Shown one piece after another: positions 24,701-36,004 of a stretch of 64,000 nucleotides of DNA (position 1 is the first letter of the stretch; each line of letters starts with the position of its first letter). The stretch is taken from assembly GCA_026874595.1 (NCBI GenBank), contig CM049316.1:36465339-36529338 (forward strand). The letters run 5' to 3'. The notes under the pieces were generated by a model, which saw nothing but the letters and a program-made list of their open reading frames with translations, was not told the DNA's origin and searched no databases. Origin of the DNA: Sipunculus nudus. Its lineage: Eukaryota; Annelida; Sipuncula; Golfingiida; Sipunculidae. The position numbers were made by a program, and so were the translations under genes.

Positions 24701-27700
24701 GTACATTTAATAATGCCAGCTAATTAAGGGATTGGAGCATGGCCATGCAATTTAGTGCAAGGGACGTATAAAAATGTAGCTTTAAAAAGTTCGGTAAATT
24801 GGTATTTTTTTTTATTTTGGTAAGTTAATGTCTCACAAGATATTTATGAGCGAATATTTGTGGCATAATTCACATATCTATTGAAAAAGAAATTAATTTA
24901 GTACATGGAGGGTATGGGGTGGGGGGGATGCTCGGTACTCAAATAGTCAACCTAGTTTTCTCTTTGAATTATTGTTTCCCGATTCATCTTAAAAAATGAC
25001 AGAATAGGAGAACAAAACCTCGCCGCGTATATCCGTGGTATCTCTATGACCATTAGCATTTGATCTTCAGCGACTCAAATCACACACTTTTTGGTGTATT
25101 TTAGTGGCTTCGTGACTGAGAAAGAAAAAGACAGTCAGTTCCATCAATTCTATATTCATCAGGTCGTCCTGTTCGCACTGCGCTAACCCCTTCAACCTAG
25201 GTACTGGTCCGTGATCCTTTTAATATACTGTAGTCGAAAATAGGGTTACCAATAATGAATCTGTATATACAGGAAACAAGAAGTTATGGTGAGCCAATGT
25301 CTTAAGTCATGAATATCACCTTCATACATTAGCTTCAATTTAACGTACGGGGGGAAAACGTGCAGGGTTCCATATAAACCTTCCGAGGACCTCGCCTTTT
25401 TTGCTGCAGAAAAAGAATATAAAAAAAGGTGCTCCGTAAAACGCACCGACAGAGTCGGCACCGGCAACAGAAGCTTGGACCGGTTTCCAGACAGCAGTAA
25501 TTAAGCAGTCAAATACAAGTGGACTGCTAGATCTACAGTGGCAGAGACTGCCAGCGATGACGCGTTGTCCCATCTTTCTTCATAACAGCGCCGTGCAAGT
25601 GGAATTATCCATTTACAATTGCCCTGTGGCATTTTTGTTTGCTATACCAGACGGATTCAGGCTCCGAGTCGCGCCTGTTAATAGCTTTAAAGATTAAGGT
25701 CCCTGTACTTCAACGGTCGTTAAGATGTTTAGTGTCAACCAAGGTCGTCTCGGAGGGTAACTACCGTAAAAACTGCCCTAGCTGTGGAATTGACAAATTA
25801 GACAGGATATTAGGGGCTAGATATAACCTTGCAGGCGCGATTTTCTTCGAAGGAAACAGATCAGCTACAATAATGTCGAAATAATCATATTAAAACCACG
25901 AATACTAATGTAATACAACATTTAGTGATGGTTATCGGGGGATTTGAAATACATTTTTTATTTAAGCAATTATTCATAGGGCTATCAATTGTGGCTGTAT
26001 TGTTTTTGTGATTAATATTAAAAACGAATGTTTGGACAGTTAGGTGCTAATTAAAGCACTTCTTCACGCGGCCCACCACCTTCAATATAAAAGCATTATA
26101 ATTTCATATACGGAGGCATCAAATTGTTTATACTAAAAAAAGACTTTTTTAAAATTTTAAATGTTCTCAAGTAGTGTCGCCATGGTAACGAGATAAAACC
26201 AGATATACCACTAGCTGTCAACACGGAAAATGGGAAGCAAGTGTACATTATAATTATACCTTTTTAAGATTACTATTTTCCAAAGGGATGTTTTATGGCG
26301 TCAGATAATACAAGGTTTTGTTCCTTACACCGAACCGAAGTAGAACTATTTCTTCACTTCAGCACTGCAAAAAAATAAACAGATCAACCTCACGTTGTAT
26401 GATTTCATAAACGGATATAATACAACAGCACAGCAAGTTTTAAGTTTTAAATCAACAAATGGCCGAATCATCTATCCGAATTAAAAATGAGTATCGTTTA
26501 TATGCCAAAATATAAGTCAATGGGGTCAATGGGGTGGTGGGGCTTACTAAAGATATGGCAGGTTGCGGTATGCTCAACCTCGACGGTGTTTAACTACCTC
26601 GATCTCCTTACACGAAGAGTGTCACTTATAGTGAATGAGGGGTGTATCAATTTAAGGGTATATGGAATATCCGACAACGGGTAAGGTCACACCAAAATTC
26701 TTGCATTTAATCGATCTCCCTGTTTTCGCTATTCATTTTTACTTATTACTTATTTTATTGAAAAAGTCTTCCGCAATGTTGCTAAGTTTTGCACTTGTTT
26801 CCATTGCTTAAAAGCATTATGTAAAGAAATTACGAAAATAAGAATGATTCTTTGTTCTCTATATAAAGTATTACAGGGATCGTTATACTTTGAAATGTTC
26901 ATCTTTCCAACGGAAATGCATAAATACAGGTGTGCCTTTCCGCAGAAAAATTGATTTTCCGTTAATGATGTATCCTACCATTATTTCAAACTTTCTGTCA
27001 CACTTCACTCGGTGTAAACCTGATTCTGCCATTTAACATGCACACATCCTACATACAAAAACAACTTAATGTTTTCAAATGTAACACTGTTATATCAGAA
27101 ACACGATTGTGCAGTTAAAAAACCAAGGAAAATATAGGAGATCAGGGCCTAAATGGCGGGAAGTATATAGAACATTTTTAATAGGTAAATATAGTAAATA
27201 AAGGGAGTCGGTGGAACACCGCCCGTAAAATATTTAGTTTTTGTGTCGTGTTTGTTACTTCGTATCAGATACTAATGTGGAAAACATGTAGATGTTCACC
27301 TTTTCAACGGATAGCTACAAAATGAAAAATACCTTTCCGTGTACGAGATTGCCTGTATGAGACAGGCTAAAAGTCGTTATTACGACCCCTGGTATTTGAA
27401 GCAAGGTTGTGGTCTTTCTGCAAGCTAGCAATTAATCATGTATTTTGTCTTGATTCATATTGCTGCATTTTTCCATCGCATATTTTCTCGTGTGGCTTAA
27501 CATTTAGCTTTCTGTGCTTTTATAAACAGTAACGTAGTATGCAGTTGTATGCATTTGTTTTATACGAGGTAAGAATATGAAATTTATACTAGCTATATTC
27601 AAACTATGACTTGATGTGATGGTCATATCAGTGAAAGATAATCTGTAAAATAGGAAATCTAAAATTGAACGGTCACATTATATCTTCACAATATATCTTC

Positions 27701-28309
27701 TTGCAAAGAGCATGCTTCACGAAGCACTGGGAGGACAGAAAGAAAAGGATAGACGTAAACCTGACTGATACTATCAGAGAAACAGCATCCAATAAGCGGG
27801 AGGAAAGATACAGAGGCAGAAATAGGATATTCCGCATCCAAGGTCCCTGGCGTGAGGTATCAGACAAATAAATCTGAAGTAATTTGTATTAAATGTAAGG
27901 TCCGCGACCTGGGGCGCTGGTTATCAGCTAGGGGTGAAATAATCAAGTGAATTTTCGATACATCAACCTCTGTTTGAGTGCAGATTCCTACGATGTTTAC
28001 ATTATATAATACCTGATAAATTTATAATTAAAAATGTTACTCTACTTTGAAACCTCATTACCATATATATCAGATCTATGATTTGATACAAGGTTGCAGA
28101 AAAGAATATTGCACACTTAAGCTTTTGACACAGAGGGATAGCAAAAGTCACAACACTTAATCGACTATAACAAATTTCTGAACAAATAGGGTAATTGTTG
28201 AAACCTTTTTAAGTATTAAAATCTGCAGAGTTCCACTGAGGTTTGAAACGACATGACATGGAAGTACTCACTTCCTATATCATATGTTATTTAGTATCCC
28301 GATGTCACC

Positions 28310-28556
28310 CAGGGTCTGTGACTACCGAACCTGCGGGTTTTAGATGTGTAATTTTCCCTGTTGCTTGGTGATAACGGAAACCCGAAAAGACGAATTCCTT
28401 TTTTTAAAAGTTACTGTTGGGCACAGCGTACCCATCAAGCCTACCATTTCCCGACCGCGAAAACCCTCACTTTTCCCTGGCATATAGATTTGAACTCACG
28501 ACATACCGACTTTTAGTCCTGTGGTCTACACAAAGACCACAGAAGCCGGCCGATAG
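28310..28556 (-). repeat. tRNA-derived SINE copy
   Basis: On the minus strand the head reads 'gtagaccacaggactaaaag' and then 'gtgagttcaaatctat', which is close to a pol III B-box (GGTTCRANTCC). The body then carries 'acctgcgggtt' and 'ttgcttggtgat' in plus-strand terms, shared with 16,925-17,105 and 34,210-34,447. Size and order (tRNA-like head, then unrelated body) fit a SINE. Confidence 0.55.
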
Positions 28557-29755
28557 TTGAGACTAATAGTTAGTTGAGTGTCATTGTTGAAACAGCTTTA
28601 TACTTGAAATAGGAGCCAGTCCATGAAAGCGTGTATACCATAAATGTTAAACCTTTATGGTCTTTATAAAATAAATATTAACATACATATTTGTTAAATG
28701 TCTTGTACAGTGCTTAGTCCCACTACAAAATTGTTCAGATTTTTACACTGAGCTTGAATACATTGTCATAACTAGTATAATCATATTTTGCAAGTGGTTT
28801 CAACTTTCGACTTTTGTTCCTCTACAAAGCTGAAGTTGGCCCTGGTCATTGAAACATAAGTGTCGAGTTGGTTTAGCGGTAAGTGTTCTATTCAAAACAG
28901 TATAAAATCATATCTTTCGTGTTCTACCATACATATTATCTAAATTAGGAAGTAAACCCCAACTTGAAAATACGCAAGCAATTTCGATTTCGGGTTCCCG
29001 CTCATTTTGACGATAGCTAAACCAATTCTGGATTCGTCGAAACTGTGAAGATACAGGTTCAGTTTCGGTTTCGCTATAACCATTTATTCGATTATTATAC
29101 TGGCATGATGGCGACCTGTGGCCCAAGTGGTGCGATTTGTTAAATATTCGACAAAACTGATTCTTTTTTTTTTAAGTGGAGCTGTACAAGTCATTAGCTA
29201 TTATGTTGAATTTAATATTCCTTCCAATATAGCCTTGTATAACTTTAATAAGACAGGTAATTCTTTCTGGTCCTGTTGTTATATATGTGGATATGTTATA
29301 TTTTTTGGTTATAAATTACCCCTAGTGTTTTATGGGGTTTTATAGCACATTTGTATACACAGGGGACGTACCAGGTGACGATATGGCCATCTTTGCAGTG
29401 TGAGTCGTGACGTCACAGAGGACAATCAATGACGTCACTCCACGTGTACTTGCCGTTTCCCTGAAGGGTGCCAGTAAAAAACGTATAGCATGGTGATCTT
29501 TTTATAAGGACTAATGTTGCATTTCTGACAATGCATATGCCATATGGGTAAATGAGGTGCCTAGGCGGAGGTCTGCGCTCTTTGAGCACATTTCCTGTTG
29601 TAAATGATATCGCAAGGCGCAATATGCGAATTACCGTATCGCCATATACACCGATATATCGCTAATATCATACATCTCGAATACCAAGTACTCTCCCCAG
29701 GAATATCTGAAGGGAGGGGTGCTATAGGAAGCATCCACCGGTGAATATAACAGAT

Positions 29756-30538
29756 TGTTACGGAACCTAATATCAACAGATCACGTATGCGTGATGAACA
29801 AATTTTGTCAAGGAGATAAAAAAATCAGATTCTGTAACACTAAGCAGCGTGAAATGTCTAGGGGAATGAATAAAGAAGTCAGTGGTTTTTAGTTAACAAA
29901 TAACTATGATTCATTCTTAAAACAACCCTAACATTACATTAACCTAAATCAATACAATTACACAGTAAAATTAACAAAGTGCACAGTACCTGGATACCAC
30001 AACTGTCACAACGAAAAGTCCTTTAAAATGTATTTTTAAGCCGGCGAACAGTTCACACGAATTCTCTCGGAGAATAACAGTCCAATGTAAAGCTCTTGTA
30101 ACAAATCAGAAAGTAAACTTTAGACAGGCAGCACTAAATTGTAAAGTGTTAGTAACACTAGAATCCCTGAAATTCCTGGATAATCGGATAGGTCCCACAC
30201 GTCTGTGTCCGTTGGAATATTCTCTCATACCTCTCTCTGCTTTAAAACACAGCCCCCTATTTATAACTTCTTTCCCCAAGCCGAGAATTTTCCACTTCTC
30301 GAAGAGTCTAAAGGATCTAACATAATACACAGTAAACAAGCGTTACAGGAATCTTCTAGAAGAACATCGCTGTGTCTCTACATACCAGGGTCCACACGTG
30401 AGCCCGACCTGGCTCGGCCAGGCGGGAAAGCCCCAATTTAGCATGACAACGAGAGTTCAACTAGTACATATTAAAATGAGAGTGCAACTACAACACGAGT
30501 TACGCCCGTGTCACACAATAAAAAGAGCACTTGTAACA
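29756..30538 (-). mobile_element. Solo LTR, copy 3, with 4-bp target duplication
   Basis: On the minus strand it starts TGTTACAAGTG and ends CCGTAACA. AGAT flanks both ends (29,752-29,755 and 30,539-30,542), a clean 4-bp target-site duplication that shows this is a complete single-LTR insertion footprint. TATA box on the minus strand at about 30,259-30,266 ('ttataaatagg'). Its middle is shorter and more diverged than in the other copies (the piece around 30,120-30,190). Confidence 0.9.
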
Positions 30539-31648
30539 AGATGGGATAAGTTACCTTGCCAACTAAAACATAAGTTTCATTGTTTCTTTCCTCAAGCAAA
30601 CTTACAGTTGAGTGATTCCACGCTGTACTACCAATTGTTATTTTCTCTTGTTAAAGTACTGAACGTTTTTCTCATGTATACCATCTCCGTAATCAATAAA
30701 TATTTAACATATTAGTTCTTGCAATCATACCTTTGTCCAAACAAAACCTTGTTGCCTTAAAATGTTAGAACCCTAGCTTTGAGAAGCTTATACATATGTT
30801 TATTTGTATTTGAGGAGAAAAGTTAAAACCGCGGACCCACTGTAAAAAAACACACACACACACACATAAAACTGGCACTGGTATCATCACCTTAAGTGGA
30901 GACTGGAAACATGTATTCTCGCCGGGGGAGGAAAATTACATTTTAGCTGATTATATTGTAAATTGATAGCAAGAAAGACATTTTTGTTGAAGGACACGTT
31001 TCCCATGGTAAAAGTAACTTTGATCGATTTGGAAGTCTTAATGTAGTGATAATATTTACAAATATGGGACCATGTTTGAATGACTTTAGAAGACAAGCAT
31101 GGTCCCTAGGTACAGACCTCTTCTGCTTTTTGTACTGTTAATAGCATATCACACGTTGTTGCGTGGGTTTAGTCTGCGTGACTAAATACCTGAAGTAGTC
31201 GTGAGCTTTCTTTCATATCTTTCAGGAAAAAGAAAATCTGGTTGTTTGATATGTATAATTTTATTTGAATATGTATACACATTAGACCTGTCATTTTTTC
31301 ATCTCCCTTGGTGAAACAATTTGCTTTACATGTAGGGAAAGCCATAAATATGTTTACTGACCCTAAGAACAAAACCAAGTAACTTGCTATGTTCATTCGA
31401 AAAAATCTGGATACAAATCCAAAGGGTGACCATAGTTAAGGGTTCTTGTGTATAAAACCTGTCTGTGTTTAATCTTTGTCAAACAGTTCAGTTATAGAAG
31501 GAAATCTTCCTAATTTTTATTACATACCGGTATTCACATATATATATTATTTCAATAAAGATTACATATATAAAGCCTGGAAAAACAAACTAAAAATGAT
31601 TTTGGCAATTGTCCACTTTGTAACAGTTATATATATTTATGTTATAAG

Positions 31649-31653
<5 letters not shown>

Positions 31654-31719
<66 letters not shown>
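31654..31719. repeat. (TA)n tract
   Basis: Perfect TA run of about 66 bp; a more GC-rich stretch (about 31,725-32,060) begins directly after it. Confidence 0.95.
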
Positions 31720-31721
<2 letters not shown>

Positions 31722-32930
31722 AGCCATGCACGATGAACCGAAAACGCCTGATGGTACACAGATATACCGCGTTACTTTGACGGGTGATGCGTTAGACGGG
31801 GGAGATGACATTCTGTTAGGGACCGATAAGTCTTTTGGTCGCGGAGACAAACGGCTGTCATAATCAATGGACGCTTGCAGCGCTTGGCAGTTCTGCAGAC
31901 CGTGGCGCTGCCTGGAGCTCATGCGTTCATAACCGTCTGGAAGCTTCAAGATCTGTCATCACTTGGTTTTATCTGCATCAAAGCGGCCCTTGCTTGATGC
32001 AACCCTACCGGGAGTTACCCGTATGGCCATCATTTTCAAGAAATATGATCTGACCTCTGTCAGCCTGATCATTTCAGGCAGACTGCCTGTAGCCAAACCA
32101 TCGCTTTATGTCACACAAACTGCTGAAGTACGGTGCTTCAGGGTAAATCACTTGGCTATTTTCGTGATCTTTGGGTATGAGATTTCAAGAAAACAAGCAC
32201 AAGGAATATTTATTACTTCTAAAAACATGCAACATTTAGGAGGTCAATCTTTTTTGGGGGGCGTTTGTTTTCATCGCCCGCCAGTGTTTCATCAAGGTAC
32301 TCTTCTACGTGACTATCGTGAATATTTCAGCAAAATATTCTCTAAAAAAGTAAGATGTTTGTATAAGGCTACACCATGCCCACTAACCAATATATAAACG
32401 GTTGGCGAAGTTATTAGAGATGATAATAGAATCCGCGGTCATTTTTCATCGCGAAATTGTCCGAGTTGTCATTCCCTGCGGGCTCTAAATAAAACGTCAA
32501 TGTGAAAGTAATGTCACCGTGGCGAAAACCAATAAGTAATCAATTATAATGTCTTATATAGAATAACTTATCTGCCTTCCCGCTCAGCTCGTACCCCGCT
32601 GAGCCGTAGCCCATATAGATGAAAAAAAAGAGGTCACCCTCGAGGTTGATTGGCCTACGTGTATCTTCACCGATCCGGGGGACTGGGTGTTTTTGGTCGA
32701 ATCCGAAACCTTTATTTGTTGGAGTTAGCGTGTTTTCAGTAAGCTGCATGAAATAAACCTAGCCATATCTTTTATTCTTACAGCGATCAGATACGTTTTT
32801 TTTTCCGAACCTGCAAAAGAACCGATGCCAGAGATGTTCGGATTAGATTATGATACAGATCTGCGCATTGGGACTTTTGAGTTTGATTTGATACAATCCT
32901 GGTAAAAATCCGGCAACCTGGGACGTCTAG

Positions 32931-33017
32931 AGTCGATTCCGCTGCAAATTAGGCACTCTCGCACGTTTGGGTTCGATTCTGGCAATACCCAATCTCTGAG
33001 AAGTTTGGGTTCGATTC
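32931..33017 (+). promoter_or_regulatory. Three B-box-like sites in a row
   Basis: 'agtcgattcc' (32,931), 'ggttcgattct' (32,970) and 'ggttcgattc' (33,008) match the pol III B-box consensus GGTTCRANTCC, spaced about 38-39 bp. No full tRNA can be folded around them. They may be tandem tRNA/SINE fragments. Confidence 0.4.
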
Positions 33018-33519
33018 TTGCTCGGATCCAGCACAGATAAAAACTCCCATGGATGCCATGAAAAACCCCAAACAAATATCATTGCTGTCCTATTTCCAAT
33101 GGAGAAAACATTCTATGCAGAATAAACGTCCAGTTAGAATCTAGATGATTGTACTCCAATTAGTGTTTTATGGGTATGCGTTACGATGAATGTTTAACAG
33201 TCAGTGTAGTATGGGCACTCGTCTCGGTGTCCGTTTCTCTAGCTTGTGTTTTATTGACCGTTCTCGCGGTAACTGTGCTTTAGCCTGGTACTTATTGGTA
33301 TATGGGTATAGCGGTGCGCTTTGTGAACTCAAGGAATAGAGTCGACCCCGTTTCTTTTGTTCAGTTGCCCTTTTCACTTATATCAACCCAAATGAATTTG
33401 CTAAAATTATCTAAAATTATGGTAGAAAATAGGGCCCGTGATATTAACGATATATCGGTATATCACGATACAGATTTTTTAAAATATTTTATTAAATGTG
33501 CCTAAAACAGTTTTAGTTA

Positions 33520-34020
33520 AGTTAAAACAATGTTTCTGTTACAAATCTTGACATCTAGATAAGTTGGCAGGCTTAAGGTGAAATTGGCTACCGTGTCTTT
33601 AGACATATACTAATAGTAGTAGGCCTGATATACCATAGATCAAAGGTCTTTCCCATGAAATTTGCATGTCTGCTCGATGATGTATTGATGGAGGAAAATA
33701 TTTTCAGGAAGCCAAAAGAAAGAAGTGCTGAACACGGTCATAAAATTTACTAATAAATTAATTTTTCTCCTCACATCTAATTATAACTACAGGAAAATCA
33801 AGTGTCATGTTAACAGTATGTTATTGTTTCAGAAAGCAGCCTTGCCATGAAAACGAATGTGATTGTGGACACCATGCATCTATCTTTATCTGTGCTAAGC
33901 CAAGACCTTTTCTAATTACAAAGGTATCTGCACCCGTAAAGGCTAAAGACAACGTTGATTGTAAATGTTTCTTTGAATACTGCTAGTACTTTACCAAGTA
34001 CATGACAAAGAAATATAACG
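33520..34020. repeat. Dispersed family G, copy 1
   Basis: Collinear with 48,120-48,610: shared phrases include 'gtttctgttacaa', 'gtgaaa' followed by 'gctaccgtgtct', 'gatcaaaggt', 'ctcgatg', 'agaagtgct' and 'gcaggaagatcaagtgtca' (here aactacaggaaaatcaagtg). Divergence is considerable. No conserved frame. Confidence 0.5.
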
Positions 34021-34209
34021 TGTTTGAAATAAAATTATCTGCATATATATTTATATTTAACAAGATAAAATATTAATTATCAATTATATAAAATAGAAAA
34101 CTTCTATACATTTAAACCAATGGCTATATCGCAATACGTATCGCAAACCGCTATCACTTATCGCAATATATTGCAATATGAAATTTGTATATCTAATCAT
34201 ATATTATTT

Positions 34210-34447
34210 TTGTATCCTGGTATCACCCAGGCCCGGTGTCTACTGCACCTGCGGTCATAACACCGAGGGACCCCACAAAGACGTTTGTGAATGATAAACG
34301 ACTGTGGTGCACAGCCTTCCCATTAAGCCTGCAGGGGGCTTACCATCGGTGCGGGCCGAACGTAAAAATCTCACAACCTCGGCTGAGATTTGACCTCACG
34401 ACCTCCCGGCTTTGAATCTGGTGCTCTATCCCTGCGCCACAAAAGCC
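34210..34447 (-). repeat. tRNA-derived SINE copy
   Basis: On the minus strand the head reads 'gcgcagggatagagcacc', an A-box-like phrase, then 'gtgaggtcaaatctcagc' at B-box position. The body ('cacccaggcccggtgtct', 'gcacctgcgg', 'cattaagcctgcaggg' on the plus strand) matches the copies at 16,925 and 28,310. This is the best preserved head of the three. Confidence 0.6.
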
Positions 34448-35530
34448 TGTACCTTCATCATTTTGTACTCAGTGCTACCTACAGGTCATGGACCTATCCT
34501 CCAAAGAAATTTCAAATCCTATGGTTCTGTTCATTTTCACGCTATGACATATCGCAGGATATGTTTGTGGATCGGAAGCAGAAAAACGCACATACTGTCA
34601 GACAGTTGTATATATTGTAAACTAAAACAAGTCGGTCAGCAGGAGAATCTCGTTGTGTGAGGCGTCGTGTTGTGAGAGGCGTCGCATTGTGTCGCCATTT
34701 CAAGCAGAAATTGTAGCAGAAATTTTACGATGATGTATGGCAGTGGGTCTGGATGTACGCAAGATGCATTTGAATTGTTCTCTGGGTATAAATGGGAAAT
34801 CTACCATAGAGACCACAACTTGGCCGACGATTATGAAAGATCGAAAATGTATACATATATATATTTAATGGGCACGTCAGCAACAGATAGAGTGCCGTAA
34901 ACATCGTTTTATACTAACTGAGGAAGAGTTAACTGTTCCCTTAATACCAGATTTATAAGTTATGTAACCATGAAAGGTATGTTAAAAGTCATTATGAAAA
35001 TAATTATGTGACTTGTTCGTGAGCATTCTACTGAATAGCTGGTTAAAGTTACCGTGGCCTTGTAATGTAATTAAACCTCATGCTGCATGCCGTGCCGGAT
35101 ACAGAGACTGATCAAACGATCTGTCCAGGAAAGGCCTTAGCTTGTATGCCGTGAATACCTGCTGTTAATTATATTGATGCAGTACCGAACAACCCTGTGT
35201 ATGACGTCAAAGCCCCGCGTTGGATGAGGTGCCTATATGTAAGTGGTTAATTATAAACAGGGCTGATTAAAGGGGACCGCTTTTTCTCTTACCTACAAAT
35301 ATGAAAAATAAAGAGACAGCACGCGTAATACCGACAAAAGCGTTCGACTTTGCGTCCTTCATCGTTTTCGCCCCTATTCCTGCAAGCGGGAGTTATGTTT
35401 TAAGTGACGTAGCATTCCCGGCGAATTGTGGCACCCCCCCCCCCCCCCCCGAGTGGCGATAATTTATCTTCGAGTATGGGGGGGGGGGATATGACACGCA
35501 GGCGTGGGATGGTTATCGAAGTGGAAACAA

Positions 35531-35532
<2 letters not shown>

Positions 35533-35589
<57 letters not shown>

Positions 35590-35592
35590 ATA
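35533..35592. repeat. (TA)n tract, left of the palindrome
   Basis: TA run with one TTTA interruption near 35,574, ending directly at the inverted repeat. Confidence 0.95.
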
Positions 35593-35621
35593 TATAACTC
35601 TGAAGAAAAACAACACTGTTA

Positions 35622-35669
35622 ATTCACAACAGTCTGTTTCACGGGATGCGACCCGATCATCAGGTGAAT
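35622..35669 (-). ncRNA. Hammerhead-ribozyme-like motif, left arm
   Basis: Exact mirror image of the right-arm motif at 35,689-35,736, read on the minus strand. Same elements: CTGATGA, a CGGG/CCCG stem II, GAAA, a 3-bp stem III and a 6-bp stem I. The two motifs diverge from the shared centre. Confidence 0.5.
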
Positions 35670-35688
35670 GTGGTTAGATTCTAACCAC

Positions 35689-35736
35689 ATTCACCTGATG
35701 ATCGGGTCGCATCCCGTGAAACAGACTGTTGTGAAT
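35689..35736 (+). ncRNA. Hammerhead-ribozyme-like motif, right arm
   Basis: Read 5' to 3': stem I strand ATTCAC (35,689-35,694), core CTGATGA (35,695-35,701), stem II CGGG (703-706) with loop TCGCAT and CCCG (713-716), core GAA (718-720), stem III ACA (721-723)/TGT (727-729) with loop GAC, unpaired T at 35,730 in the H17 position, then stem I strand GTGAAT (731-736), which pairs fully with ATTCAC. This is the order of a type I hammerhead, with cleavage predicted after 35,730. Weak points are a U-U at positions 10.1/11.1 and the very short stem III. Short stem III hammerheads are known from Penelope-like retroelements; assignment to them here is inference. The full 86-nt hairpin would compete with this fold. 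Confidence 0.55.
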
Positions 35737-35765
35737 TAACAGTGTTGTTTTTCTTCAGAGTTATA

Positions 35766-35822
35766 CCGCTCTGGCCTAGTTTGTAGGCCATAGATCACTT
35801 TACATCGGAGGGTAACACTACC

Positions 35823-35826
<4 letters not shown>
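35766..35826. other. Spacer with GGCCTA hairpin between palindrome and (TA)n
   Basis: GGCCTA-GTTTG-TAGGCC at about 35,773-35,789 forms a perfect 6-bp hairpin. The spacer is present only on the right side of the palindrome. Confidence 0.5.

Positions 35827-35881
<55 letters not shown>
35827..35881. repeat. (TA)n tract, right of the palindrome
   Basis: Perfect TA run of about 55 bp. Confidence 0.95.
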
Positions 35882-35886
<5 letters not shown>

Positions 35887-36004
35887 TTTCTGTGTGAAAC
35901 ATTTCTAATATGTCAGAGTTAAGTGTTACGTTTAAAAAAATAAAGTATTATGCTTCTAGCATAGGTTAATTCGAAACTAGGTTAAGATATATACTTATAT
36001 AATA

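Larger units (their letters stand above)
20409..29755. other. Long stretch without recognisable gene
   Basis: More than 9 kb of AT-rich DNA. It contains the inverted-repeat element at 21,662-21,784, G- or C-runs near 21,225, 23,340 and 24,920, the SINE copy at 28,310-28,556, and a tRNA-like 5' half at about 28,861-28,895 ('gttggtttagcggtaagtg', an A-box-like phrase) with no 3' half. Open frames of 60-83 codons match nothing I know, and I treat them as chance. Confidence 0.4.
30539..35532. other. No gene; scattered repeat fragments
   Basis: It holds a (CA)n run (about 30,848-30,866), the (TA)n at 31,654-31,719, the B-box cluster at 32,931-33,017, a dispersed repeat at 33,520-34,020 and the SINE at 34,210-34,447. 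A frame of 144 codons at 31,963-32,397 (+) is among the longest in the window, but it has no recognisable domain and I do not accept it as a gene. The last ~100 bp has C- and G-runs (35,436-35,450 and 35,480-35,488). Confidence 0.4.
35593..35765. repeat. Perfect 86-nt inverted repeat with 1-nt centre
   Basis: The left arm 35,593-35,678 and the right arm 35,680-35,765 are exact reverse complements, with a single T (35,679) in the centre (GGTTAGA-T-TCTAACC). It lies just right of a (TA)n tract, and a second (TA)n begins at 35,827. Each arm carries a hammerhead-like motif. Perfect identity over 86 nt means the arms are very young or kept identical by conversion, or else a foldback artefact of sequencing or assembly. 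Confidence 0.95.

Noticed and set aside
28861-28895. tRNA gene 5' half (A-box-like 'ttggtttagcggtaagtg')
   Set aside because: No B-box or acceptor 3' half follows, so it is at most a fragment.
31963-32397. 144-codon open frame on the plus strand, one of the longest in the window
   Set aside because: No domain, signal or repeat pattern that I recognise; it overlaps another frame starting at 31,835 and lies after a (TA)n tract. A frame of this length is expected by chance in 64 kb.
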